Assembly: GCA_038277395.1 (NCBI GenBank)
Contig: CM076196.1
Coordinates: 90,647,786 to 90,711,785, forward strand
Length of the DNA stretch: 64,000 nt
Direction of reading: 5' to 3'
DNA from: Dryocosmus kuriphilus
Lineage: Eukaryota > Arthropoda > Insecta > Hymenoptera > Cynipidae
The translations under genes and the position numbers were made by a program. How positions within the stretch are numbered: the stretch's first letter is position 1; each line of letters opens with the position of its first letter. Below the pieces are notes generated by a model. The model worked only from the letters and a program-made list of their open reading frames with translations. It did not search any database and was not told where the DNA came from. Below are positions 1 through 12,180 of this stretch, in pieces.

Positions 1-14
1 TGGAAAGAGAAAAG

Positions 15-422
15 TTGGGAGTGATCACCATTAACTCTCTCCGCCTGGTCAAATTCAATAAAGTCATGAATGAGCGACAAGGAGAAGAAAATAAAAGACC
101 CAAGAGAAGAAATGTTGGACAACCTGAGTTGATAGAAGGGAAGGAAAGGAGGATGAGTCGAGGAGAGATGCTCTACCAAGATATATCTCGGTCAGAGACT
201 AAGGTATTATATAGACGACCCACAACTTTATCAAAGAAGACGATGCCTAGCGCGAAACGTTGGGGGATCATCAACAAAGAGGATGAGCTGTGGAAACAGC
301 ACGAGGGATCGAATACAGAACAGGTATGGCGGTTGGTACCGTCATGGACTCGACATGAAACTGACCACAAAAAACTACCCGAAAATAATAACCCAGACAC
401 GTTTTTTAATTTAAAAGGTTAA
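15..422 (+). CDS. Unrecognised basic ORF, 135 aa
   Basis: An open frame of 135 codons, rich in Lys, Arg and Glu, which I do not recognise. It has no signal peptide, membrane segment or zinc motif. About 60 bp after its stop lies a purine-rich tract (AAATTGGGGGC, 484-494), then a TATA-like CTATAAATAGG near 524-534 and a second basic ORF (569-754). That order resembles the end of a retroelement pol gene, a polypurine tract and an LTR, but I see no second LTR. It could equally be chance coding. Confidence 0.2.
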   Translation: MGVITINSLRLVKFNKVMNERQGEENKRPKRRNVGQPELIEGKERRMSRGEMLYQDISRSETKVLYRRPTTLSKKTMPSAKRWGIINKEDELWKQHEGSNTEQVWRLVPSWTRHETDHKKLPENNNPDTFFNLKG

Positions 423-960
423 ACCTTACCCATGTACAGTATTTTCTAATTTTAGTTACCTATCCAATGTATTAACAAATTTTAAATTGGGGGCTAATGA
501 GACATCCAGATTATGTATAGAACACTATAAATAGGCAATACTCCCGACAAAAATGCCGGAGAACTCTAGTGCAATCTAATGTTAAGGGCGATCGAGAACG
601 CACAAGACGCAACACTCCCAATCTCGTACAGATGGGAGAAAAGAAGGGAATGCTCTCTCGCAAGGATTGTAAAAGCTGGATCGTAGAGAGAAAACAGCAG
701 AAGCGACTGGTTCGAGTCGCAAGAGCCTTCAGCTCAGAAAACAGCTCCTCTTAAGGAGCACTTCCTACTCTTTGGTAAGTCTTATGTAGGGATTCCAGAG
801 AGTATCCAGAACGAGATCTAAACCATCTCTTTTGGAACAGTATCTAGGTACTTGAATAATCCTATGAAAACGTTGTTCGCAGTACACTCTACTAGCAAGG
901 TTCTTCTTAAAAAATAAAATATACTTTCTAGAAAGTGTTATAGTTTCTCAAACTACGAAA
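423..960. other. Possible degraded LTR-like stretch
   Basis: The interval holds a polypurine-like tract, a TATA-like box and a polyadenylation-like AAAAAATAAAATATA near 908-922. A 61-codon basic ORF (569-754) lies inside and is not recognised. There is no paired repeat in the window to prove an LTR. Confidence 0.15.
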
Positions 961-1297
961 ATTCTTGCTTATGGAATAGCATATTTACTTTTTATCTCTA
1001 ACAGGGATTCTTCCCGTGGAGCGAATTATTAGATTGAGATCGACAAAAGGGTATCTTCATGGAATAGAAGGTTTACATTTTATTTCTGATCCAGATGCAC
1101 TTTAGGTATCCATTAAATTGTCCTAATAAGTAAAAGTAATTATAGAAAGGGGATCGACGTGGAATAGACGGTTTACCACTTATATCAGATGCTGATGCGT
1201 TTCTATAATTAAGCAAATGGGATACAATCACAGAAATTGTCTTGCTTGTGGAATAAGAAAATTACTTTTTATTTCTAACAGGTTTTAACTTCTTGGG
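961..1297 (+). repeat. Diverged direct duplication in order A-B-B'-A'
   Basis: Block A (961-1020) recurs as A' (1241-1297): both carry CTTGCTT.TGGAATA, then TTACTTTTTAT.TCTAACAGG. Block B (1037-1098) recurs as B' (1151-1199): both carry GATCGAC, then TGGAATAGA.GGTTTAC and GATGC. All copies are in the same orientation. This is ancient noncoding duplication; no coding function is seen. Confidence 0.55.
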
Positions 1298-2704
1298 TTG
1301 AATTTTCGAGCTGCAAAAAGAATAAGCGTATACAAATTGAAAAAGGCTGACAAAAGAATTTCTCTTTCATCGAGAATTATTGTCATCTTATAAAATATTA
1401 AATAGAAGCTAGTATCATAACATGAAATTTGCCACATTATAGTAAGGAATTAAAAAAAACCCTGGTTATCCTTTATTCAATATATGTTTAATGAGCATAA
1501 TATTAACTCAGCGATTATTTTGTGATCTTAACCAAAGATGGAATTTATATGATTTACGAATAATCGTCACCTGAATAAGAAAAGGTTTATATATTTAAAA
1601 TACTGATCTAACCGAAATCAAAGAAATTTCACTTATTGGCAAATAATATTGATAAGATTAGCTATTGTCAAGATTTTTAAGGAGGAAATAAGAAATCTAC
1701 GATTTAAGATTTATTGTCACCAGTTAACAAGATTAGGGATAATTGTGTATTTTTGTTTAGTTTAGGATCAATATTATAGAATAAAGATACGATATATTCT
1801 TTTAACCCAAACAAATCTTGTTCCTTCTCTCGAAAGAATCTTTAATTATATAAGTTAGTGAGATAATCATAATAGCATTCATTATATTATTAAGAGCCCC
1901 AAAAGTCAGGGGTTTCAACATATAATACAATATTTTTAGAAAATGAAAATATTGCCAATTTTTGATGACGACTAGACGCAGCGAAAATATTAATAGAAAT
2001 TTCAAACTTAAAATCGTTAAATTTTACCAAAAATAAATTAGTTGATATTACATTAGGTCCTAATTCTCTTTTCAGTTCGAGTGAGAAATTATGTTTTCTA
2101 ACACTCAGATCTCTAAATATGAATATAACACTGAAATTTACATCAATATTAAGTAAATAGGCAATATTCTCTTTTTAACTTAAAAATAAAAATGAATTAC
2201 TTTAAAATTATTTAAATTTGGACAAATAATTATTACTTCCTTTCCAGATTTTTTGGTTTGAAAATGAACTAGAAAAATTATAAAAATTTGGGGCACGAAA
2301 CTGAATAGGAATTGAAATTTTTTAAATCCATTTTTTAATTCCAAAGTTTTGCTGCATGAAAAAGAATACTGCAACTAACCATGCAATTTATTTTTGACAA
2401 ATATTATTAAGTTGCGGAAACTTTAAACCTGATTCAATCTCTTCATTAGTTTTCATGTGAAACTAGAACATCGACTTAACTCGAAACTTTCAGGGCGGAA
2501 ATTTTCCCGTGAGGGTCTTATGAACCATGGTTGAGATCATCGAACATGGTTACAGCTCTACTTCTGTAAACTGCCTTATTCTCAGGCACGAAAAAAAACA
2601 TTTTAATTCGCCAACAAAAAAACATAATTATGTTTAAAATGACATTTAGATAAGCGCAATGTTTTTGAAAGTATGGTACCCTGATTTCCCTACCCATTTT
2701 ACTT
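1298..2704. other. AT-rich DNA, nothing recognised
   Basis: Very AT-rich sequence with only short shadow ORFs. I see no repeats, RNA genes or domain-bearing frames. It ends at the 5' LTR of the following gypsy element. Confidence 0.6.
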
Positions 2705-4040
2705 TGTTACGTGGCAGTTTCGACTGCATGTTACTTGTACTTGTCTGTACGTTTATTATGTAAACAACTCCTCTTTCCTTCGCGGAGGCCCACGCCAGAA
2801 TGAAGCCCAGATAAAATTCAATTATTTTTAAGTTTTCTATGGGTCTCTTATTTTTTTTATTTAAGATACTCATATATAATTGTTCAAGTTTCTCTAGATG
2901 GATTCAAGAATCCCAGTTCCTAGTCTTTTGTTTTTGGTTCTTTTTTTGTTCTATTTGACTTTATAAGGGTTGAGCCATTGTGGGGCGGAACTTGGCACTT
3001 GGCACTTAGTGTGAGGACGTCATCACCTACATTCTGATGTAGTGCGAGTCATAGGCCAGACCCTGTCCCACGGCGTTAAACGGTCAGGGGCGTAGCAAGC
3101 TGCTGCAAATTGTGGGCAAAGTATGGATCAGATTCCCGACTTTGAACCGCCCGATACGGTGTAATGTTCGGGGACAGTGGCAGTGGCAAGATGTCTCGGG
3201 CACCCAGGAAACGATCTCCAGCAAATCTACCATTGGACCTCTTGCCAACGAGGAGCACGCGGGCCAAAAGCCGGAAATGGTTATGCGCAGGAAGACGACT
3301 CTTGACGCGGTTAACTGCCGAAAGCGACGCTTTAAGGCGTCACTTCTGTCTGGATGAGCGCCTAGAGTTTTCGAGTTTTCTTTATGTCGTCTTGTAGACT
3401 GCTAGTTTATTTTTCCTCTGTGTGGCTTAGTTTTTAAAAGTTTAACTTCTTTTGTGTAATTACTGGATCATCTCGTCGAGTTTGTACTTGGGGTAAGACG
3501 GCCGAATTTTGTGGTAATGATTGAAAAAGGGAAGCGTTCAGCGGGTATTTTATGCCGATGCTCCGTTTCACTTTCAGCCATCCCAGGGTAGACTCGAATG
3601 GTCTCTCATATCTTGACGGCTTTACCGCTATTTGGGGGCTCAATTTAATTCTCTTGTTTTACGAAATCTGTAGTTCTAGTATAAAATTGTAGTTTTGGGG
3701 AATTATGTGTTATTTTATGCTTGGTTAGTCCAAATCCAGGAAATTTGACTAATTAGCTTGTGAAATACTCCGAAGTTAATTGTTAAATATATATTTATTA
3801 CCGGATGTGGTGAATTTCGATTTTCTTTTTCTTGGTATCTAGCATAAGTAACCTTCTCTTTATACCGATCTTTGCATGCATGAGGCTTTTAGGTCTAAAC
3901 TGACGCCACTCTCCGAATTACGAATCTAGATGGGATTTTAAGTTGGAAATATTTTTTTGCCTATTTGTTTTTTTTGTGTACTTAGAGTAACCTCAATTTA
4001 ATGGCCTTTCCGTGAAGTATCGGGAAAGCGCCATTAAAAG
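2705..4040 (+). repeat. 5' LTR of the gypsy element
   Basis: Begins TGTTACGTGGCAG and matches the 3' LTR start TGTAACGTGACAG. Long shared blocks follow, for example GTTATGCGCAGGAAGACGAC and AGGGAAGCGTTCAGCGGG. It ends near GCCATTAAAA, next to the primer site. It carries roughly 250 bp (about 3030-3280) absent from the 3' LTR. Confidence 0.88.
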
Positions 4041-4060
4041 TGGCGCCCAAGAGTTGGTAG
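4041..4060 (+). promoter_or_regulatory. Primer binding site
   Basis: TGGCGCCCAAGAGTTGG directly follows the 5' LTR. TGGCGCCCAA is the usual start of a tRNA-complementary primer site in gypsy elements. The donor tRNA is not identified. Confidence 0.7.
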
Positions 4061-5115
4061 ATTTAAAATTTGTAAATTTTGCTGACAATTGCCATTAAAA
4101 ATGGCGTCGAACAAATGTGGCTAATTTTTTTAAAGGAAGAGAAGGGTTCCTTTTTTTTGAAAAGTGTTTGATTTCATTTTTATTGACTTATTTTATGCTG
4201 TATCTTTACCATGTTATTTTTTTATCTGCGTTTGGTATTGATGAGTTTGGTTTTATGGACTCGATGCTATGCTATATTTATTGCTGTTATATTTTGTATG
4301 CATTGTGTTTTCTCGCATCCTTTCAATTGTATGAGTTTATACAATATGTGTAGACCTGTGGTGCGGCTTTTAGGCAAAGTGACGCGCCAATTTGGCGTCT
4401 ACTAGCGTGAAAGCGCACCAAAATGTCGACGGTCTGGTAAAAACCGCGCGAAAATTGGGTTAATCGCATTCTGGTTAGTGTCAAGTGTAATTTTACGCGT
4501 CGAGAACGAGTTTTCCGACGTGCGTCGATGACCATGATAGACGTGTGAGCACGGAGATACTCCTGCGCGCTCGGCTTTGTCTGTTGCGGAGAGCTCACTC
4601 CGAGACGGCCGCAGCACGCCACACTACCTTTGGTTTCGCCAGACGAAATATCTATCGTGTATGTCAGGTCGGAGCGACATAGGTTATTCGCTGCCTTCCG
4701 TCAGGGATACTACTCGTCGTAATGCCATTCTATGAGTTTTTCCTTCTCTATAGTGTTTGTGGGAATGATTCTAAACTAATTTTGAGGTGTTTCCTTTTTT
4801 TCTCTCTTGTGAATTTATTTACATTGTGCAGATCAGGCCAAGTTCCCTTTTCTCGCGGCTTTTGCGTTGTAATGAGTTTGAGTCACGATTATTGGCGTTA
4901 AGACAAATATTCTTACGTATTGGGTAGACTATGCCACGGCCATAGAATTAGATTAATAACTCCGGTATAATTTATTTAGAATAGAACCTTGCTATTTCTA
5001 ACTAAATTTAAGGTTTGGTGGTTCTAGGGGTTTCAGTGGATCTAGTTAGAAATCTAGTTCTTCTCTCTCTTTCATTATTCTTCTTTTTCACTGAAAATTC
5101 TATTTTCCTTAAATA
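4061..5115 (+). other. Leader of the gypsy element
   Basis: Noncoding leader between primer site and gag. It contains T-rich tracts, and a copy of the LTR-end-like GCCATTAAAA near 4091 followed by ATGGCG. The ORFs in it look like chance frames. Confidence 0.5.
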
Positions 5116-7457
5116 TTGCCAATCACGAAAAACAAAAAGGATCTCAGCTTGTTGATGGGCCTGGGTATGGATAGAATTCCAGGGATTCTAGACGCTCATT
5201 TTGTTCATAATCAGGGTCTTAGAGAGGTGATTCTGGATAGGGCAGTGAGATGCTTCCAAAGATTTGTGGGCTTGGGGGAATTGCCAGGGTTTGATGAAGA
5301 TCCATCAAACCAAGTACCGTTCCAACCAACAAGACGTAGAATTTCCTGAGATTTTTCAATAGAAAATGACCAAAGCTTTTGCATCATTGCCGAATTCGTT
5401 CCTCCGACAGGTAAACGTAGCACATTATTACCCGGAATACGAGCTCGACAGTCCCCACTAAGGTCAGTCAGTGCTGCATCTACCGTGGTTGGCGAAACAG
5501 GGAGTAGGACATCAGTTCCTGTTTTTACTTTAACCGTGACGTCAACAACAACCACAAACACGGCTAGTATCTGTAGTATTACGGATAATAGGCCTAGAAT
5601 ATTATAGATTCCGCAAATGATTCCAAATTGCACTAATCGCGCGTACGAGTGGCCGGATACGCCACAAGCCTACAATACACAAAGTACCGCGAATGTAAAT
5701 GACCTTCCAATGCAATTTAATTTTCAGACGGGACCTAAGGGCCCTGATGAAATACGGCCACCTGATGCGCAACGAGCGGCTTATTTTTCAGAGCATAACG
5801 CATTCGTACCTGCACCTCATTTGGGAGCGTGGTGCATTCCGCGCAGGTTTTGGCCGCTCAGTCTGATGTCGGATTTTTGGGGACAGAGGGGGTCAGAGAA
5901 ACATTGACTGGGATGTGTCCTCCTCTCTGCTCAACCACTTTTGTTAACATTGTCAGGGTCTCAAATTGTGGATTCCCAAACGGTGCAGAGGCAAGGGGCT
6001 TAGGATTCTATCGAATGACCCTCGTGCGGTCCAGAATGTGCGACGGTTAACCTCTGGGTATGATTAGCCATAGGCTGACCCTAATTTTACTTGCGCATTT
6101 CAGATGGTTATGATGGATCACTTTGACCCTTACGGTAGTTCCCCAAAATCATCAACAAGGCGGTTTCAAAATTTGGATCCTTTTGCGGGGCATGTCGGTC
6201 CAGAGGTACCAACGTCGTATTATGAAGCCGAGAATGGCAAGTATGCCGGCTTACAAAATTTCAACTTGCATAGGGGAGAAGTTTGTGAACCAATTAACCC
6301 GGGCTACCAGAATAGAAACCACACGATGAATACGTGATTCGTTATTGATTTTCCGGGCAATCGGATTGTTTTTTCTGGGCATAAACCTTTCCAGGACCTG
6401 TCTGATAATAGGAGGGATAATTTGCCGTTCCGTAGTGAAGGCAAAAGCCTGTCAAAAATTGCAAAGCAATGGAATGTCGCGCTTACGGATCGAGGTGAGA
6501 CAAGCGTTATAACATTTTTGGATAGGGTCGAGGAATGTATACCTATTGATTCTCTAAGTCAGGAGGAAGTTTTGTTGGCTATGTTATTCCTCTTTGATGG
6601 TATTGTGTTCGTCTAGTTTAGACATAACAGACAACATTGGCTTATTAGTATTACCCTCAATTTGATTTTTTACCAGGTTTGGCGATATTAATAATCAAAA
6701 ACACTTTAAAGAACAAATTATAGATCGAAGGCAGGGTCCAGTGGAGTCGAGTCTAGACTACCTTACGTATATGTTAGTCTCTATAGATTTTACCCACTTT
6801 CGATTCCTCAGGGGAACAGCTTGACAGAGTATATCATAATATGCGATATCCGATTAGATGCGCAATTAGACACCATAATTTTAATTCATATAACACATTG
6901 TCGGCTTTAGCGCAGGATTATGAGAGGTCGGCCACGCACGAAGGTGAGGACGTGCTACAACCTCGACCAGAAGACTCATTTTTGCTGGAATACGCATATA
7001 AACCGAGTAAATCCAAGCAGATAAAGAATTCTGATAGAAAGAAGAACGAAACTACGGTTGCGGCTATTAGTACTGACTAACCGAAGAAGGACTCATATAT
7101 TGAAGACTTGGAAAGAAAAATTAAATCGATCGATGGACTGTTGGGAGAAACAGAGGTAAAAGGGAAAGCGCAAGTGTTAGCCAATTGTCCAATATAGTCT
7201 CAAATTTGTTAAAGTAATTCGAAGAACTTAAGGCCATGTTTCAAGTCAGTACCGAAACTAGAGGGGGAGCAGAGAACTCTAGGGCTCGGTCTCAGGATTA
7301 CTCGGGTAATAATAAGAGCGAAGTCAGGACGGAGCGTAACAATAGTAATTATAAATGTTTCAATTGTTCAAGGAGAGGTCACTCGTATCAGAACTGCAGG
7401 GAAAAGAAACGACTGTTCTGTTTCTTCTATGGGTCGGAAAATGTAACTAAAAAATAA
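5116..7457 (+). pseudogene. gag: gag pseudogene with CCHC zinc knuckle
   Basis: Gag is the retrotransposon structural protein that coats RNA. Here it is spread over several frames (open stretches 5116-5349, 5617-5907, 6104-6337, 6422-6616, 6841-7080 and 7236-7457) separated by stops. The nucleocapsid end is clear: at 7356-7396 a C-x2-C-x4-H-x4-C knuckle reads CFNCSRRGHSYQNC, preceded by a charged linker. The upstream stretches are assigned only from position and lack of alternatives. It cannot make a full-length protein. Confidence 0.7.
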
Positions 7458-7839
7458 TTACTCCAAATGTAAGGCTAATGGCAGCGAAGCAAGAAGGAGA
7501 AACCAGAACCCCTAGTTCCGTTCGTGGACGTTGGAGGCATTATTAGTCAAAATAATAACACAGCCCCCGATATAGAAACGTTATTTAAAATTATGGCTTC
7601 GTCATTTTCGAGAACGTGCAACAGTATTATAGTTCATGTGGAAAATTTAGCTATAAAACCGAAATTTCAAGAGTGGATAGTGTACTAGGAGTAAATACGA
7701 ATACCGAGGAACAAGTTAAAATTGGTCGGTTAGACGATTCGCCGACAGTCGGACAACCTAACTTTGGCCAACCCCTGGTTTTTTTTCGGGTGGAGGGGGA
7801 GCCGTTCCCGGATGCAGTAATAAACTTGAGGTCTCGGAC

Positions 7840-8443
7840 TTGGATGAGGAAGAGGCGGCAAGGAACGATACCCCTGTGGTTTTGAGTAACGTAGAAATTC
7901 CGTTGTGTGGTGAAATCGATGTAGAAGACAAGGCTACTCATATGTTTGCTAAAGTTAAATTCGGATCAGAAGAGTTATTTGCGCTGATAGACCGTGGAGG
8001 GTCTCGTTTATTTTTAGCGGTAGAATTGTGGAAACGATTAATGGTCCAAGGGAACCGTAAATGGAATATCCGAAGGCAAAAATCATGCGCGTAGCCAACG
8101 GTACGACATCAACGGCGTTAGGTCACGTTTTGTCTCCAGTGGAACTGGATCGCGTAAGAAGGGATTTCATGCTTTGGGTACCGAGTGCTGTGTCACCAGA
8201 GTGCATTCTAGGCTGGGACTTTATGAAGAATTTCGGGCTGATCCAGAATGACTTTAGGGATCCTTGGTATCTAGCGCGATGTTCAGGCGAAAAGCATCTC
8301 GTTCATTATAGTAATGGTGATATAGTGGTAATTAACACGAATCAGGTCGAGGCAGAGGAAGAAAATGTCATTCATTGTAGTAGCAGTGACACAGTGGCGA
8401 TAAATGCGGACCGAATCGGGACAGAGGATACTGTTGTGGTATT
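7840..8443 (+). pseudogene. Retroviral-type aspartic protease region, active site altered
   Basis: Follows the zinc knuckle as in gypsy pol. The frame 7840-8094 contains ALIDRGGSR, where the catalytic triplet is DRG (codons 7990-7998) instead of DTG or DSG, so the enzyme should be inactive. The next frame (8061-8477) carries SPECILGWDFMKNFG, typical of the protease C-terminus and linker before RT in gypsy pol. A frameshift separates the two frames. Confidence 0.75.
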
Positions 8444-9380
8444 ATGGAATTATCTGACGCAGAAGGAGAGCGGCTGAAACAATTTTTAGCGGATGTTATC
8501 TCCTCGGGAACGCCTAAAATTGGCTGTAATCGGCTTGTCGAAGACAAAATTGATGTTCAAGGGCATTTGCCTGTGCAACAAAGAAATAAACGAGTATCGC
8601 CTGTGGTTTTAAACGCAATGTGTGACGAGGTAGATCTGCTGCTGGAAGAAGACTTTATCGAACAGTCGAGTTCAGAATGGGCGAGCCCTGTTGTTATGGT
8701 CAAAAAGCCCAAAGGTACCTAGCGAATATGTATCGATTATCGGAAAGTTAACAAGAGCTTCAAAGGGTTCACGCACCCGGTTTCATCTTTGGAAGATATT
8801 TTAGATAAATTGAGATCGGCTCGTTATATTTTGACCCTGGAATTAAGCTTAGCTTTTCATCAGGTTCCACTAGAGAATAATAATTGTTCAATTATAACTT
8901 TTTCGATACCGGGGTGATGCCTATTTCAGTATAAGAGAATGCCATTCGGGATGGGTGTTGCTCTTGCAACCTTTCAGCGATTAATTGATAAATTAATCGG
9001 CCTCAGTTGCGTCCCCATTTCGTTGCGTGCTTAGATGATATTGTCATCGTATCCGACGGCTTTGGCGAAAATCTGTTGCGGTTAAAAAGGACTCTGGATA
9101 ATATCTATGGTGCCGACTTAACCGTCAGTCCCGAAAAGAGTGTGTTCTGCAGATGTGAATTTCGGTACTTGGGATATCGCGTTAATATTCGTGGTTTGCA
9201 GCGTGATGCAGAGTGAGCGGCTCCTGTGTTGGAATATCCAGCACTTAAAAATATCAGACAATCAAGGCGTTTTCTGGGTATGACTATTTTGTACCAGCGA
9301 TTCATCCAGGAGTTCGCTACTCTTTCGAAACCCTTGACTAGGCTTTTGAGAAAGTATCGTGTATAGTAACGGGGAGTTGA
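8444..9380 (+). pseudogene. pol: Reverse transcriptase pseudogene (Ty3/gypsy)
   Basis: The palm and fingers are recognisable: EQSSSEWASPVVMVKKPKG, then CIDYRKVN after an in-frame TAG at about 8720, then the catalytic box CLDDIVIV at 9028-9051 (usually YLDD or FVDD in this clade). The following GLTI-like segment reads GADLTVSPEKS. Further stops occur near 8918 and 9216. It would have copied element RNA into DNA; this copy is dead. Confidence 0.9.
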
Positions 9381-9985
9381 GCAGGAAGTAGCCTATGATG
9401 CAACTAAGCAAACGCTGACTTGGGCCCCAATTTTAGCCTGCCCAGATTGTGAGGTTCCGTTCGTATTGTAAACACGTTTACGATCTGGCGCTGTTTTAAC
9501 ACAGGTTATTGAGAGCGAAAGAGGGGTTATCACGTTTTCAAGCCGTATATTGTCGGACGCGGAGCGGAAATATTTTACGACCGAGCAAATGTGTCTAGCT
9601 GTGACCTGGTCTATTCGTAAATGCAATCACTATTTAGAAGAATTTCACTTTACAGTGATCACGGACCACAGCAGCCTAAAGGGGCTCCATAATTTACACA
9701 ATCCAACTGGCCGCTTGGCCCGATGATTGTTTGAAATTCTAGAATATCTTTTTAGTACCGTTCATCATAAGGGTACCTTGCACCACGTACCGGATTCGCT
9801 TTCACGCATGTATGAGGACGAGAAATTTATAAAAGTATGCGCGGTCCTTGAAATCGTGAGAACGTCCTAAAGTTACCTAAACAATATCATGGGTGGAAAA
9901 TTGTAGAAGGATAAATATATTATTTTAGGACAAATCCGTTGATCGAATCGGTAATGGAAGGCCAAGAATCTCGGAAGTTGGTAGT
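9381..9985 (+). pseudogene. pol: RNase H pseudogene and connection to integrase
   Basis: Shows the gypsy RNase H blocks: GAVLTQ, then FSSRILSDAERKYFTTEQ and TVITDHSSL, ending HHVPDSLSRMYED. The first catalytic block (usually TDAS) is lost, and several stops are present. Downstream (about 9930-9985) a pol linker reading NPLIESVMEGQ is cut off by the mariner insertion. Confidence 0.82.
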
Positions 9986-9989
9986 TCGT

Positions 9990-10910
9990 ATGACCGGAGC
10001 TTCAGGCCTCCCAGGTATTTTTTAAGCGCTGGAAACATATGATAGTCGCTTGGTGCAACGTCCGGGCTATAAGGTGGGTGGTCAACGAGTCCCCAACCGA
10101 ATTGTTTGATGAGGGAGGTCGTCTGATATGAAACATGTGGACGCGCGTTGTCATGGTGCAAAGGCACTCCCTTGGTGAGCATTCCTCTCCTTTTGTTCTG
10201 GATAGCCCGTCGAAGTTTATTGTGAGTTTCGCAGTAGCGAACCGAGTGTATTGGAGTTGCTTTTGGCATGAAATACACCAACAATACCCCCTTTCAGTCC
10301 CAAAAAACAGTCGCCATAACCTTTCCGGCTGACTTCTCTGTGTCTTGAACTTTTTGGGCTTCGGCGAACCAGAGTGGCACCATTGTTTGGACTGCTCTTT
10401 CGTTCCAGGGACCTAATGATGCGCCCAGGTTTCATCCCCAGTCACTATCGAATCTAAGAAGTCTTCCTCCTCCTCCTCAAAGCGGCGAAGAAATTCTTCA
10501 GCACATTCCATGCGCTTTGCTTTGTGTTCATCGGTGAGCTGTCTGGGGACCCACCTGGCAGACACCTTGCTGTAACCTAGGGCTTCTGTCAGAATTGTAT
10601 GTACGGAGATTTTGCCACACTATTCCATTAAGTCTCTCGGTTATCTCATCAAGGGTTATCCTTCGATTACTGTGCATAATTTCGTCAATTTTGGCCACCA
10701 TTTCATTGGACATGCTCAGTCTTCCAGGCCGCTCCTCGTTGTGGACGTTACTGTGGCCAGAAGAAGAAGATTCCCAGCATCATTTCCGCACGTTTTTAAC
10801 GTCCATACACTTTTCCCCGTACACTTCCACTAACTGACGATGGATTTCTACCGGTGTAACCTTTTACGCGTTCAAAAATCTTATCACTGGACGCAGTTTG
10901 CACCAGGTAG
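9990..10910 (-). mobile_element. mariner (D34D) transposon fragment inside gypsy pol
   Basis: On the minus strand I read mariner transposase pieces in order: helix-turn-helix part (VTPVEIHRQLVEVYGEKC), then MSNEMVAKIDEIMHSNRRIT, then LRRAIQNKRRGMLTKGV, then HHDNARPHVSYQT and HPPYSPDVAPSDYH. The last two Asp are separated by 34 residues, the mariner D34D signature. The protein ends abruptly at KKYLGGLKLRS where gypsy linker resumes, so the 3' end is truncated or eroded. Multiple frameshifts and stops. The outer boundaries are approximate, since I could not identify its terminal repeats. Confidence 0.88.
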
Positions 10911-11097
10911 GTGAGCTAAGCGGCAGCTCCGTCGCGGAAGGCTTCCAAGCAGCGACTGAACGTCCGATCGAGTTGGGACCGGTCCCATTCGGTAGTGAGG
11001 AGTCCTGGAATACGGTGCTGTTGTCGGATTTCGCCTGGCACTGTTAATTTTGACGCGGCGTGGTTGGAGATCTTATTTTTTGAATCGCCCTAGTAGT
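10911..11097. other. Unassigned segment between mariner and integrase
   Basis: About 190 GC-richer bases between the recognisable mariner N-terminus and the resumption of gypsy integrase. It may be the outer part of the mariner or decayed pol linker; no motif decides. Confidence 0.35.
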
Positions 11098-12180
11098 ATC
11101 CTTAGGGATGCTTAAGATGAAGCAGAATCAGGGCATATTGGGATTGAGAAGACGTATGCACGGGTTGCAATATTGTATTAGTGGCCCGGTATTTTTCGGG
11201 ATGTGGTTCAGTATGTGAACGTCTGTGATACTTGTCAAAGTACCAAGGTTTCCCAACAAGCAAACCCAGGCCTAATGGGGACAAGGGTCGTTGAACAGCC
11301 TTGGTCGGTTGTATCTATAGATTGTATGGGTCTGTATGCACGCGACAAGGCGCGTAACCAGTATATCATTGTCTTCCATGACGATTTTTCTAAATGGATT
11401 GAGTGTAAGGCCCTACGTGTGCCAATGCAAAAAATGTGGGTGCAGCTCTCGAGGACTTGATAATTTCTCATTGGAGTAAGCCGGAGGTGATCAACAGTGA
11501 CAATAAAACAGAGCTTGTTAATAGGATCATGTCCGAGTTAATCCGGTTTTATGGTATTTACCATTCACTAGTCCGGCTTATCACCATCATGCCAATCCGC
11601 CTGAGCACATGAACCGAGTGTTAAAGGGATAATTTTCTGGATAATGACCAACGAGAGTTGTCTATCCACTTACAAGAAATTAAAATTGGCAATACAAAAT
11701 GTCGGTTAACAGTGGAACTAAGGTCAGTCCGGCGTTCTTGAAGTGCGATAGAGGACTACGTTCTAAGGCTAATCTACGTGGTGAGGTGGAGTGTGTCCAG
11801 TAGATGTCCCAGAGCTCGATCGGGACAGTTGTGTTTAACGAATGGAAAGATTGCGGGAAATCCAAGACTTGATAAGGTTGCATTTAGAGGATGCTCAGGA
11901 AAAACAAACACGGCACTATAATAAATCATGACGTGATTTTAGATATCAAGTAGGCGATCGAGTTCTGAAACGGTGGGTGAACTTATCGTCAAAGCAAAAG
12001 GGTATTTCAGCTAAGCTGAATATACGCTACAAGAGACCGTGCCGTATCATGGTGGTGCGGTCGCCGTTAATATATGAATTGGCTAATAATAATGGCAGAG
12101 ACTTGAGCGCCTTCCATGTTAAGGACTTGAGCACCTTCCATGTTAAGGACTTGAAACCGTACCACGACCCTGTTGGGTAG
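11098..12180 (+). pseudogene. pol: Integrase pseudogene (Ty3/gypsy)
   Basis: Resumes with the HHCC zinc domain (GHIGIEKTYARV ... CDTCQSTK), then the catalytic core: VVSIDCMGL (first Asp), VINSDNKTE (second Asp) and PEHMNRVLKG (Glu region). A C-terminal module follows (VGDRVLKRW to KDLKPYHDP). Stops and frameshifts are frequent. The C-terminus contains a 24-bp tandem duplication (12100-12147). Together with RT and RNase H it identifies the Ty3/gypsy order. Confidence 0.88.
12100..12147 (+). repeat. 24-bp tandem duplication in the integrase C-terminus
   Basis: Two 24-bp units, 12100-12123 and 12124-12147, differ at one base (GAGCGCC versus GAGCACC). In frame they give DLSAFHVK followed by DLSTFHVK, so an 8-residue repeat was added just before the KDLKPYH end. 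Confidence 0.9.

Noticed and set aside
5211..5633. 140-codon minus-strand ORF with a hydrophobic stretch
   Set aside because: It is antisense to gypsy gag, with no other support.
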